Source: Yamagishiella unicocca (taxonomy: Eukaryota > Chlorophyta > Chlorophyceae > Chlamydomonadales > Volvocaceae). Taken from it: DNA of 64,000 nucleotides. A model generated the notes under the pieces. The model made no database searches. It was not told the origin of the DNA and saw only the letters and a list, made by a program, of their open reading frames with translations. The position numbers and the translations under genes were made by a program. The stretch spans positions 1,736,001 to 1,800,000 of the forward strand of contig BDSL01000003.1 of the NCBI GenBank assembly GCA_003116995.1, given 5' to 3'. Within the stretch, counting starts at the first letter, position 1. The number at the start of each line of letters is the position of its first letter. Of this stretch, positions 12,418-23,199 are shown piece by piece.

Positions 12418-13217
12418 CTAGTACAAGTAGACTCCAAACGCTGTCGCCACACAGAAGAGGCTCTCCTGCGGGTCACAGAGCTCTAGGGGTGAGAATACTG
12501 CTCTAGTGCCAGGAGAAGGTTTTGAACCGGTGGAGCACGCATAACACACTTACATTGGAGAATGTGTCGTGTGCGTAGTTGTCCGTGTTTGGGTCCCAAA
12601 AGCCTCGGCATGCCAACCTGGGTGGTCATTGGACGCAAGTTCACGGTCACTTTTAGCATATGCCGTAGTCCCTGCCGTGCGCCCTTTCCAAGGGAAAAGA
12701 TAAAACGGCAGGACTACGTGGCTCACGGATGTGCCGTCAAATGCTCACCTGACCCCTTCACCGCGCTGCTCTGCGATAAACACCTGAACAACGAACTTGT
12801 ACCGGCTCCAATTCTCCTCTGCACGAAGGCGCGAAGGATTACGCGTGCAGCATACCCGCCCCCCCCACTACCCCAAGGCACGTGAACAGGTATAATGAGG
12901 GCGCATTCCGCACCTCAACCCATGAGACCTAACTTCGAGCTGAGGTTGCCCGGTACATGTCCCCCACCTTTGAGCTTGTTCTTGATTTCGTCCGCTATCT
13001 CGCGTGCCCACGAAGACGTGTTGTCTGCATGATATTGCTGTCCAGATAACCGAGCGACTATCACGTTTCCTATAATTTCTTTTGCGCGTGACGCCTTGAA
13101 CCTGCGCACGACGGTATGATATGTTACCTTCATGGCCCATGCCGCTTCGAACAGGAGCATGCGGACGCACTTTTGGGAAAAAGGAGGCTCCAGAGCAAAG
13201 TCCGCAGCATCCACCAT
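12418..13217 (-). CDS. Tctex1-domain dynein light chain
   Basis: Predicted dynein light chain of about 143 residues, probably the Tctex2b/TCTEX1D2 (DYNLT2B) type, a subunit of ciliary dynein motors (inner arm I1/f or the IFT motor) that helps attach cargo or stabilise the intermediate chains. Exons: 13217-12968, 12818-12749, 12617-12554, 12465-12418, all in phase. The C-terminal two thirds carry the family signature in order: SSWAREIADEIKNKLK, SRYKFVVQVFIAEQRGEGV, CRGFWDPNTDNYAHDTF and LFCVATAFGVYLY ending at a TAG. The N-terminus is less certain: the ATG at 13217 gives about 27 extra residues before MKVTYHTVVRRFKASRAKEI, where similarity begins. Assignment to Tctex2b rather than another Tctex1 relative is by recalled similarity. 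It lies 4 kb from PF16, another axonemal gene, in divergent orientation. Confidence 0.88.
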
Positions 13218-14451
13218 TGTTGTAGTCAGCTATCCAGCGCACAGCACACGCCTCAGCGTTCGAGCCGCCCGAACCCCCCGGGAACAAGCAGCTCCGGCGA
13301 ATTTCCGGCTTCAGCGTGTAAGAATTATCTCAGTCTCATACGTGTTTTGTGATTATTACTGGATGCTATTACTGTACGCCTAGATGTCAGTAACAAATGG
13401 TCAGAGGCCAGTTCGTGTAGCGCTTTTGTTCAGACGAAATAAGGTAGTACGCGAAAAAACAAGTTTGCGGTTGGCAATCATACTTATCCTATGACAAAAG
13501 TACTCAAGTTGGCCAGTGATTAGTACGATACAACTTTGATGTTTTGTTGAGCACCCGTGCACTCCGTTGCCTAGATGCAAGGTTTTCGGCATATAGGTAT
13601 CTCATTGCTGCTAATATCCTTTCTAGGTAATCATGTACTGTACTGCGGCTTTCAGAAAGAATATTTCTCCAGTGCTACTCTGCGCCTAGTGAATGCATTG
13701 AAACGGTTCAGGGATGACGCACGCGTTTCCACATATGTAAAGGCGTTAGGACCATTTAACCGTTGCCAACGAGAGCGTAGGCAACGCCCACCCTTGCTCA
13801 CGGCTCACGCCGCCAGCTTGGCGAGGGAATGACTTACGCTATAAGGGGGAACGCATCTGGGGAGTGCAAAAGCGGGTGCTGTTGAATTATAGTTTAAATT
13901 ACGCAGCAGCGGCGCGCTCGTGACGGCTCGTGTGTGCCCCCAATGGAGAGGAGGGGAGGAGCACGCCGCAGTGAAAGTACTATGGCTGACCTGCTGGGCA
14001 GCCGCTGGGCACGGCATTGCGTGATCAGCAACAAGACAGTGGACAAGCAGCGTTAGTGGGTATCTTGACGTATAGTGTAGCTAGCTGCGAATGCGGCGAA
14101 CAGTATTTGTGCGTGTTGAAGGCCCACGTTGCGTCATGCATGTTTCCCCCCTTAACCACATGGCATAATTTCGCACATGTGGGTTTTTTTATTGCTGCGT
14201 ATACGCTGTCAATGGCGAATAGGAAAATGTTTAACGGGTCATGGGGGCCGCTCTCCGCATCGTCCGGCTTAATAAGGTATAAAATGCGGTCTCGCCGCAG
14301 CAAAATCGGATTACAGCCAGGACACCGGTCGCGTGGGGAGCTTTTTAATGCATCCACGCTAGCGCGCTCCAGCAAATGAGCATACACTGTTGTGCTGTAA
14401 CCCATGACGTGTGCAACACCGAAAACAGCTGTATCGTGCAGTCGTACTTTT

Positions 14452-14485
14452 GCAGTGGGTTCCAGACCAAAAGGCAGAGCCATCG
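14452..14485 (-). repeat. Dispersed repeat family A, copy 2
   Basis: Read on the minus strand it begins cgatggctctgccttttggt and continues ctggaacccactg, nearly identical to 1262-1297. The encoded D-G-S-A-F-W-S-G-T-H string is preserved. The plus-strand form contains gggttccagacc, loosely like a tRNA B box, so a SINE origin is conceivable but weakly supported. Confidence 0.6.
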
Positions 14486-16325
14486 GGCATATCGGCTGAT
14501 ATTGAAAGAGAAGAAAGAAACAGAAACCCAGCCGCACCGTAACGAAGGCAGACCACCAATGTCATGTGTAACTCGTGGTTCGGCAATTCGTGGTTCACGC
14601 ATGGCCCATGGGTCGGTCTGCCGGTACGGCGCATCAATCTGTACCGTTGCGATCGCCGAGCAGTCGGTGCATTAGCGCGAGCGGTTACAGCTGGAAGCGC
14701 TTCTTCTGGTATTCTTAGAACCTGTAACGCCCGGCTTCACAGCATCCTTACAGGTCAGCCCAAATAGATAGCCGTCCACTGGCGTCAGATCACGGCGGCT
14801 CAGTCCAGGCTTGATCACCCTGTCCTGGCCGCCCGGTCCTTAGTAGACCGCAACGTAGTACCTACATTGCCTGGCAGTCCTGCTGACTAGCTCGGCCGCG
14901 AGGAGCATCGGATTAGAGGCTAGTGTGCGTGGCCTTGCAGTATCTGCTAGCGCTTGCCCAGCAGCCGCATCCAAAGGACGACTGTAGTCGTGCTGTTGCC
15001 ACGCCGGCCCCGCGCGAGAATCCTACCTGAAGGAGCCAGTCTGTACCCTGATGCCATCGGGGCGCTCGTGCCGTCATTGTCATATGCACATGGCAGTAGT
15101 AGCAAGTGAGAGATTGTGACTGTCCAGGAAGCAGGAACAAGGCAGCGCACAGGAAGGAGGGCGTTGGACCGCAAAGGAGGGCCGGCAGAAGCCGCCAACG
15201 GCAGGACGGCGAGGTAGGGCGCATCAGCGCGTTAGAGCTGGCGTTTGGTGCGGGCGTGGTGCACGGAGAGTGGGCACTAATTGTCGACGAAGGCCGCACT
15301 AGTAGCAATCAAGGAGCTCAACCAGAGTTAGGGGAACAGCTTTCCTGATCATCCGGTCAAGCCTGTGTTCCGGTGTCATGTCCCTTGCTGCCTGGGTTTT
15401 CCTGTTTCCGGGGGCCTGCCGTCTTGGCGCGGCGGGGTGTCCTGGTTTTCCTCTGCCTTTTGGGGCGTCTGCGGGCTGGTAGCGCTAGTCAGCGCTAGTT
15501 TGTCATCCGGTGCGGTCTCGATCTGGGTCCCCCCGCTTGTCTTGGGTTTGCGCGGAGTCTTTGTGCGTTTCGAGGCTTTCCTGTGCGGCGTCTGCTGGGT
15601 TCAGCCTCGACTCTCATATGGTGAGGCCACGGACATGGGCCCCTCTTATCCTGGGTTCGCCCGGGCCAGCCCGGGCTTGAGGATGCTTTAACGTCTTATC
15701 ATACGTACACGTTACGTTGGGTCATATTGTGATAAAAGTGAACCGAACGTCAGTTGCCGTTTCAAGGACCCAAACGTCACGTTCCTGTTAGATGCATGAC
15801 GTTCCATGGCTAAGAAGACGCGATCCCTCGCGATCCAGCCGTATGCATGTCCCCAAACATGCCTACACAGCACATGCTGTCGGTCCATGCGGCTAGGCCG
15901 TGTTAACTATCGTAACCTCTTAATCTGGGTTCTGTGCGGAATGCCGTACTTCCTATCTTGGGGCTATCGATTCTTCGCTTGTCGCTCTCATTTTCAGCAT
16001 TCTGCCTTCTCAGTGAGGGCTTACTACCATGCAGTGTTGGCGTTCACTTCCTCTCCCCATCCTCCACAACTGCTTCCCTGCTCTGCTTCCCTGCGGGGTC
16101 CGGAGTTCGCGCTCCCGTGGCGCGTGTTCGCGACAGTCATCGGGGGGCAGGGTCAGGATCGGGTCCTGTCCTAGTGGGCGGCAACGGACCAGCCCTCCAC
16201 CGGGTTGTGCCGGGTCGGGTGTGGGATCGTGTTGTTCTCTTTTTGTCGTTTTGCTGGGCTTTGGGGCCCGCCTTCGTTGTTAGCCGGCTCTCCACCGGCT
16301 GTAGGCCGAGCCGTTGGTCCGCCGG

Positions 16326-16423
16326 CGTGCCTTGGTTGGCGTGCCTTGGTTGGCGTGCCTTGGTTGGCGTGCCTTGGTTGGCGTGCCTTGGTTGGCGTGC
16401 CTTGGTTGGCGTGCCTTGGTTGG
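16326..16423. repeat. 14-bp tandem repeat, seven copies
   Basis: Seven perfect copies of cgtgccttggttgg, followed closely by a run of about 13 G residues. The array makes Trp/Leu/Val/Gly-rich open frames on one strand and Lys/Gln/Pro-rich ones on the other; these are artefacts of the repeat. Confidence 0.92.
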
Positions 16424-17171
16424 CTGAGCCTGCGGGGGGGGGGGGAGGGGGCTCTCCGCCGCGCACTATGTTGCGCGGGTTTGCTTGCTGTCTCTGCACT
16501 GTAAGGTCCTTATTAGCCCTCTGTCGTTCCTTCGACACCACACCTTCACATTGATTCCAAGTGACAGACATCCACCAGAGTACACGGTACAGAGCGCGTC
16601 TTTGACGTTCGCGCATGTTACCGAGCCACGGCGTGCCCCGTATGGGACCCGACCGCAGGCGCGCGCCCCTTTTCCTAGCTGCTTGATCAAAGCAACGGAA
16701 ATCATGCTGTGCTTTTAATACCGTACTACACATATCGCCTGATTCTGCGTGGAACCACCACCTAGACGACTGCCCCACTACCTCGCACCCATTGGCAACC
16801 TTTCGATACTGCATAGTCCCGAGTAGCAACTTCAATCCAAATACACCGCGTTCATAATCCGACGCTCATCACAGGATGTTTCAACCTACCTGATACGTCG
16901 TACGCGACCGACATTCTAAGCATGATCGTACGTTGAGGAAACCGACCTGGTCCAACTAGTGCCATCTCAACTAGATGCTTTTGTCCTAACGCATTGATCA
17001 TATTTTGGTCACCAACTATTTGTACCTCGTTACTGTAACCTACGCCGAGAAGCCAATCCTTGTGTGCCACGGTCCTCGAAAACATTCGGCTCTGCCCAAG
17101 CTTATCGCACAAAAACTGAATCATCACTGTCGTAAGGTTGCTTGACGCGCCGTTGGGGCGCCCCCAGCAAC

Positions 17172-20100
17172 ATGGCGACCCGCGCGGTGCTCCAGACTTT
17201 CGAGCGGTACCAGAAGGAGCGGGTTGCCTTCGTTACCGCCGTGGCGGAAATGGCAAAGAACCCACAAGTGCGTTTTGTTATCAGTGAGTGGCTCCTGGGC
17301 CGAATGTTAACTTGGGGTCTGGTGCCTGCAGAACATCGAAGCGCTTCAGCAGGCTGGCGCCATGGCCCTGCTTCGGCCGCTGTTGCTCGATAATGTACCG
17401 AGGTAAGCGGAATGCTCGCCATTTCCCGCTGAAACGTGCCAACTAGACCCTACACGCAACCCATTGCTCAAACTCCGCAGTATACAGCAGTCAGCTGCCC
17501 TAGCGCTGGGGCGGCTTGCCAACTACAGTGATGATCTGGCGGAAGCCGTTGTGCAGAACGAGATTTTGCCTCAGCTGGTAGGTCTGTCGAAAGGGAATCT
17601 TTTCAGCATGTTTGTGCAAACGGGACTCTTCAGTATCCTGCAGCATGTTCAATAACTAAATTATCGCCACGGTGTTATTGTACGCAGGTGTACTCGCTCA
17701 GCGAGCAGAATCGGTTCTACAAGCAGGCCGCGGCCTTTTGCCTGCGTGCTGTCGCACGGCATTCTCCAGAGCTCGCGCAATCTGTTATCGATAGCGGGGC
17801 ATTGGATTCCTTAGTAACCTGCCTCGAGGAGTTTGACCCGGGGGTGAAGGAGGCGTCGGCGTGGACGCTTGGCTACATCGCTGGCCATAACGCAGAGCTG
17901 GCGCAGCAGGTGGTTGATGCTGGCGCGGTACCACTATTGGTGTTGTGCGTACAGGAGCCAGAGCTTAGCCTGAAGCGCATCGCTGCGTCAGCTCTGTCAG
18001 ATATTGCGAAGCACACACCGGAGTTGGCACAGGCTGTAGTAGATGCCGGCGCCGTGCAGTACCTGGCGCCTCTGGTTATCAACCAGGACGCAAAGCTCAA
18101 GCGACAGGTGTGTAGGGCCTGGGTGGGGGCCGCTGCTGTGAAGGACAGCGGCCTGCGGATGGGGCGTGTGTGTATGCGTGCGGAACTCTCGATGGTACCT
18201 CCCTACAGCAGATTGTTGCATCGGATCTACTGCATTTGTCACACTGTGAGCTGTGAGCCGCCGTGCGAAGCTGCGGCTAGCTATATCGCTCAACGCAGAG
18301 GCCGCCGCACCGTGCGACACAGCCCGTGCGCTACCGTGCAAGACGCTTTCTTTGCCCAACAGCTGTGCCCGTGACAACTTCTGACATGCGTGGCTGTCAT
18401 CAGTCACGCCACGATCGTACCGTGAGCCGCTCCCTGTTGGCTGTCAGTGGGAAGCCGTCAGCACGGGGGCACTGAAGCGTAGACGCTGTAGACCGTTGGA
18501 CCGTGCGGTGGTTGCCGAGGGGGGCCTGGGTTCATATACCAGTCCGGGTCTCTGACGGCACACGGCGTCTTGCCCGCAACTCCTGGACGCAGGTGTGCTG
18601 CGCGCTCAGCCAGATTGCCAAGCACAGCGTGGACCTGGCGGAGGTGGTGGTGGGAGCAGAAATCTTTCCCAAAATCCTCACGTGCCTCAAGTTCCCCGAC
18701 GAGTTCGTCAAGAAGCACAGCGCGACGGTGGTGCGCGAGGTCGCGAAACACACGCCGGAGCTGGCGCAGCTGGTGGTGGGCAACGGCGGCGTGGGCGCGT
18801 TGGTGGACTACATCGGTGAGCTTTGAAGGGTACCGGGGACGCGCAAACCAAAATGGCCTAGGCACCAGCGACATGAGAGCCTACACACGTGGGCAACCCC
18901 AAATCATGAGCGGTCCTCTGACACGACGGCGTCCTCTGGTGGGCTTGGCTGAGCAGCGAAGCAGTGCGCGCGCCGTTCTCTTGCCAATGCGCTATGGTTG
19001 CCTAATACCAACGCAACACAGCGGTATGCTGCCGCTTGGCCGGGCATCTAACTTCCAGTATCACATGTGCCTCTGTCGCAGGGGACTCCACGGGCAACAA
19101 CCGGCTGCCTGGCATCATGGCCCTGGGCTACATCGCTGCGTTCTCGGAGACGCTAGCGCTGTCGGTCGTTGCTGAGAAGGCGCTGCCTCCTCTGGTTTCG
19201 GCGCTGAACGAAGAGCCGGAGGACCACCTCAAAAGCGCCACCGCGTGGACACTGGGACAGGTGGGGCCGGCGATTCGTGCACCCGAGTCCACTGGCAAGG
19301 AGTTTCAGCACAGGGTTATAGCATTAAACAGCGTTTCGAGGAATTTGCTGGAGATTTGGCATGAGTGGGTGGGGTGTTGGGTGTACGCGATAGGATCCCC
19401 CATGTGGTTTGAGGCCGTTCCAAGCATCTGGCACTGGCGTTTGGTGTGCTGAAGGTTGCTGTCTTTCGCCCTCGCCGTGCCCCTCCCCCAGATTGGCCGC
19501 CACACACCTGACCACGCCAAGGCGGTGGCGGACACTGGCTGCCTGGCCACGCTGGTGTCGCTTGAAAGCGACGGCGCCTCGTCGGAGGACCTGAAGACCA
19601 AGTGCCGCCGCGCGCTCAAGTCGGTGATCGCCAAGCTGACACACTTGCCAGCGCTGGACGCGCTGGTGCACCGGGCGCTGCCGGAGAGCGTCATGAAGAT
19701 GGTGTTGGAGCAGGTGAGGCGCTGCACGGGACCGGCGTTCATTGCCTACGCTTACCCTGTGTCTGTGTGCGGAGTGGCTGCTTTATTTGACGGGGTATGC
19801 CGAGCTGCTGGGCTATAGTGGTGTCGCGGTTCGGTGGGCTTACGCAACCTATCGTGAACCCGCAGATGTTGTCGTACTTCGTACGGGTACTCATCGACGC
19901 GCCCCTGCCGCGGCATTTGCCCGTTATTGACCGTCATTGTGCTGGCTGGTACCCGCAGGTGGGCAAGGTGCTGGCCAACGATGCGGCAGGTCGCGCTCAG
20001 TTTGTACACAGCGGCGGGCTCGCCGCGGTGCAGCAGATGGCGGAGGCGCCAGGCAGCAAACTCAAGGAGGCTGTGGAGATTATCAACAGCTGCTACCCTG

Positions 20101-20189
20101 AGGAGATAGTCAAGTACTACAGCCCCAGCTATAGCCAACAGCTGCTCGAGAAGCTGGAGAGCATGGCGGCCACTACCACTGCATACTAG
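17172..20189 (+). CDS. PF16: PF16/SPAG6, armadillo-repeat central-pair protein
   Basis: Armadillo-repeat protein of the axonemal central apparatus (C1 microtubule), needed for central-pair stability and ciliary beating. About 512 residues, close to animal SPAG6. Exons: 17172-17267, 17332-17402, 17481-17577, 17688-18107, 18593-18815, 19082-19260, 19492-19713, 19959-20189; all phases agree. The start is MATRAVLQTFERYQKERVAF. Armadillo repeats follow, for example QQSAALALGRLANYSDDLAE, AAAFCLRAVARHSPELAQSV, ASAWTLGYIAGHNAELAQQV, ALSDIAKHTPELAQAVVDAG, ALSQIAKHSVDLAEVVV and ATAWTLGQ joined to IGRHTPDHAKAV. The C-terminus ends in IVKYYSPSYSQQLLEKL, characteristic of the family. Identification rests on recalled similarity and is strong. 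The next gene downstream (PDZ protein) converges on it. Confidence 0.95.
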
Positions 20190-21294
20190 GCTGATAACTG
20201 TGTGTCGGCATGGGAAAACCGCAGTTGCGGTCGCCGAAATGCGTTGGGTACCTCTTGGGTGGCCTGGTGCCCTCGACGGGTGGGTGGTCAGGGGGGCGGG
20301 GAACGGGGGACGAGTTACTGTTACGCGTGCTTCCCGGCAAGAATGCACAAGGATGCTTGCACTTGCCATAGTGTGTGAGTTCCTGGCGAATGCTTGACGG
20401 CGGTTGATGCCCCAAACCCTGGAGACACGCCGCCGGTAGCAGCCTGCACTTTGCCTCCTTTGCTACTCGAGGCGAGGGATACATAATGACAGTTGTTGTG
20501 GCTGGCCAGATGCTTGCAGCCGTTTGGGGAGTACATTGGGTCGCGTTCGGGTAGGGGATGGGAGCATATTACCTAACTGAGTCTGCACTATAGAGACGGG
20601 GCGCGGCTTTCACAATAGTGTTGCGTGGGACGATGTGGATATGACTTTGTGCCTCGTTGCAACGTGCGGCTTGGGGTTCAGGACAGATTCAGGCGCCCAA
20701 GTCCTTGAGAGACGTAGCCGTCGGCATCTCTGGTGGTGGTGGCGATCACAGGAGTAACCCCGAACTGTGTGTCACTTGATTGGGAATGCGAAGCACGCTA
20801 TGAGCTCAGTGACGCATATGTTGGCCGATGGATGGTGCCATGACGGTCGTGGTGCACCAGAGACGATGGGATGGTGGATAATAGGTGCCAGAAGGTACCC
20901 ATCATGTTAAAAACTTACCAAGGTCATTATTTATTATGTATCAAGTACCTAACACCTGCACCTGTTACCCAACCGACTTCAAAGAGAGAGCGAGACGTGG
21001 CATCCCAACAATAGGCCGCGCTTATATTTCCAATGTTTGCATACGAACAAGGACCGGATGGCCGAGCATGAGCATGGATAGGACATAGCACCTACAACGG
21101 ACGCAAAAAGAAACAAAAGCCAAAAACAGCCGACATTGCATGTCGGGGCACGTGAAAACGCCGTGCCGCAAATGCAATTACACTGCAAGTGAGCACGGTG
21201 CTTCGCAAGAATCTGCTACTTCACGGCTCCAGTCTGCGGCAACATGAGCGTGCCCCACATGCAAAGGCATGCAAGGACATACTCGTTTGCGCAC

Positions 21295-21382
<88 letters not shown>

Positions 21383-21661
21383 GCTCAATAGCAATAAACA
21401 TATCAGGTCCCACCTACGTCCTACAACCCATGACACCATCCCGTCCTCCATCTCCCTCCTCGCAGCACAACAGCCGCAACACCCACTGTAACAGTTGCTG
21501 CTACAACAGCTATGCCCGCGCCTACAGCAGCCGTGTCATGCCCACAGCAACCGTGCCTTCCCCACCAACAGGTATACCCACGCGCACACATACACCTCCT
21601 GGGCGTTCCGCGCTGACAAATGGGCAGTGCCGCCGCAGTCTCGCGCATCACGCACCCAGCG
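20190..21661. other. Convergent intergenic region between PF16 and the PDZ gene
   Basis: No gene recognised. It holds the 3' ends of two convergent genes and a long (AC)n microsatellite. The minus-strand TGTAA at about 21177-21181 could serve the PDZ gene. Confidence 0.5.
21297..21380. repeat. (AC)n microsatellite, about 42 units
   Basis: An uninterrupted run of AC dinucleotides about 84 bases long between PF16 and the PDZ gene. Likely highly length-polymorphic. Confidence 0.98.
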
Positions 21662-22990
21662 TCACTCCACGTTTGCCGGCTTCTCGAAAACCAGGTGCAC
21701 CCTGCACTGGGAGCAGGTATTGGAGCGGATGGCCGCAGCCACAGTCGAGAACTTCTCCCCGGCCGTGGGGAGCAGCACCAGTCGCGCATCCTTGCCGCCG
21801 CCGACCTGCCGCGCGTTGAATGCACCAAGCCAAGGGTGGGGTCAGCTCGGAAGGCGGACAGCAGCCGCCATGACTGCCTCGCTGCCCGCCATGACTGCCT
21901 CGCTGCCCGCCATGACTGGGCAGGCCTGACGGTTCCTCTTCTCGATGCTCCTTGAAGCTGGAGCCTTATAGCGCAGCGCGCGATGAGCTACCGCTGCCCG
22001 CACACCTCCACAGCGCTGGGCACAGGTCCTCCGAGCAATACCCCAAGCTAGGCATCCGAAGACGTTCAATTTTGGACAGCGTAACACCAGGAGCGAGACT
22101 AGGGAAGCGAAGACTCGAGGATCAGGCGGGGGGTCAGTAACCGTGTTTAAGGAGGGCGCAGCCGGGTGCAACTTGCCTGCGCGCGTGCACCGGTGGCCAG
22201 GAGCACATCGCCAACCGCAACGCCGGTGGACGCTGCGTGACCGCCGGCGATGACCGACTCCACCACAAAGCGCCCGCCGCTCTCTGCGGTGCGCGCAACC
22301 AGACAGCGGCAGGGCACGGCCCAGCTTTTGACCCTGGGCTCATGAGTCATGGCGCCCGAAGGGTCTCCCAGGATCCCAAGAGCCAACCGTACTGCGCCCA
22401 GGGCTGCGTGGAACGCAGCCGGGTGCGGACGGGCGATGTCTTGACATCCTATCCTTGGGTGTGCGGTAGCTGGACGTGACAATCGGGACGGCTTTCCAGC
22501 GGCTAAAAACACGGCATGCACCTGCGCTTCCTTCGGCCTGGGACCCACCCCAGTGTACGCCGCCGTTGGATCGCGGTTTGGCAGCCAGAATACTTGGTTC
22601 AGTCAGGACCACGGCGCCCTGTCATCTTTCAACTCATGCAGCTGCCTACCCGCCAGGCCCGTCAAGGCCCGCGGGGTGTGTGTGGAAACCGTGCGGCACC
22701 CAGCCCGCTCTCCTACCCGCCAGCACCAAGCCAAGAGGCTTCTTTAAGGATATGGTGATCACTCTGCTACCCGGACGGGCGAGCACCTCTGCCTCCAGTT
22801 GCTCTCCAGTGTCATCGTTCGGTGCAAAGACTCGTAACGGTCGCAACTGCTGCTGCGCAGCCCCGGCATCGATACGAGAGTTCGTTGTGGAACGCAATAC
22901 AACTGCGTTCCTGCGGGCGGCCCTAGCCATTCCAACAGGCCGTGGGCCAGCAGTGGCGGGCAGGAACGTCGTCTGCATATGTAAAAGCAT
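21662..22990 (-). CDS. PDZ-domain protein with C-terminal CxxC, probably plastid
   Basis: About 174 residues in three exons: 22990-22717, 22283-22177, 21805-21662. The N-terminus (MQTTFLPATAGPRPVGMARAARR; alternative ATG 12 bases upstream) is basic and Ser/Ala/Arg-rich like an algal plastid transit peptide. The core reads ITISLKKPLGLVLAE joined to SGGRFVVESVIAGGHAAS and VAVGDVLLATGA, a small PDZ fold with its carboxylate-binding loop. After it come GKDARLVLLPTAGEKF, AAAIRSNTCSQCRVHLVFEK and a stop. The CxxC motif near the end could bind metal or form a disulfide. The function is unknown; PDZ proteins of this kind are inferred to bind membrane-protein C-termini. The second intron appears to begin with GC (CAG then GCAAGT). 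Exon 3 could instead start a little upstream, but an in-frame stop there argues against it. It shares a 209-bp divergent upstream region with TruB. Confidence 0.78.
21869..21919. repeat. 21-bp tandem repeat in a PDZ gene intron
   Basis: About 2.4 copies of catgactgcctcgctgcccg, 21 bases apart, within intron 2 of the PDZ gene close to its 3' splice site. Confidence 0.85.
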
Positions 22991-23199
22991 TGCGACTAAT
23001 AATTTGCAATTAATTGATAACAGTGTTTATTTCGCCCAACTGTCATTGGATATATAGTTACCGGTATATCGCCATCCGCGGCAGTATTCAAGCTGCGTCA
23101 GCTCGTCGGTCGCCACTGTCCACTTTGGTCGGCTTAATTTCACCACTAGTATTTTACATTGAAGCATTCTGCAAAGAGATTCCTTGGCACATTCCGATG
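22991..23199. promoter_or_regulatory. Short shared upstream region of PDZ and TruB genes
   Basis: The predicted start codons of the minus-strand PDZ gene and the plus-strand TruB gene are only 209 bp apart. Both 5' untranslated regions and promoters must lie here or overlap the coding regions, so it is a candidate bidirectional promoter. It is clearly AT-richer than the flanking exons. No specific factor site was identified. Confidence 0.5.

Larger units (their letters stand above)
13218..17171. other. 4-kb stretch without a recognised gene
   Basis: The stretch separates the minus-strand dynein light chain gene from plus-strand PF16, so it contains both promoters. It holds a copy of dispersed repeat A (14452-14485), a T/G-rich, C-biased tract at about 15360-16440 with long spurious open frames, a 14-bp tandem repeat (16326-16423), and a G-run near 16430-16450. 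The compositional change at 15360-16440 suggests a degenerate mobile element, but no reverse transcriptase, transposase or terminal repeat was seen. Confidence 0.4.

Noticed and set aside
15934..16835. Long open frames on both strands over 16.0-16.8 kb
   Set aside because: They owe their length to the 14-bp tandem repeat and G-rich tract; the peptides are repetitive Trp/Gly/Leu or Lys/Gln/Pro strings without family motifs or splice context.
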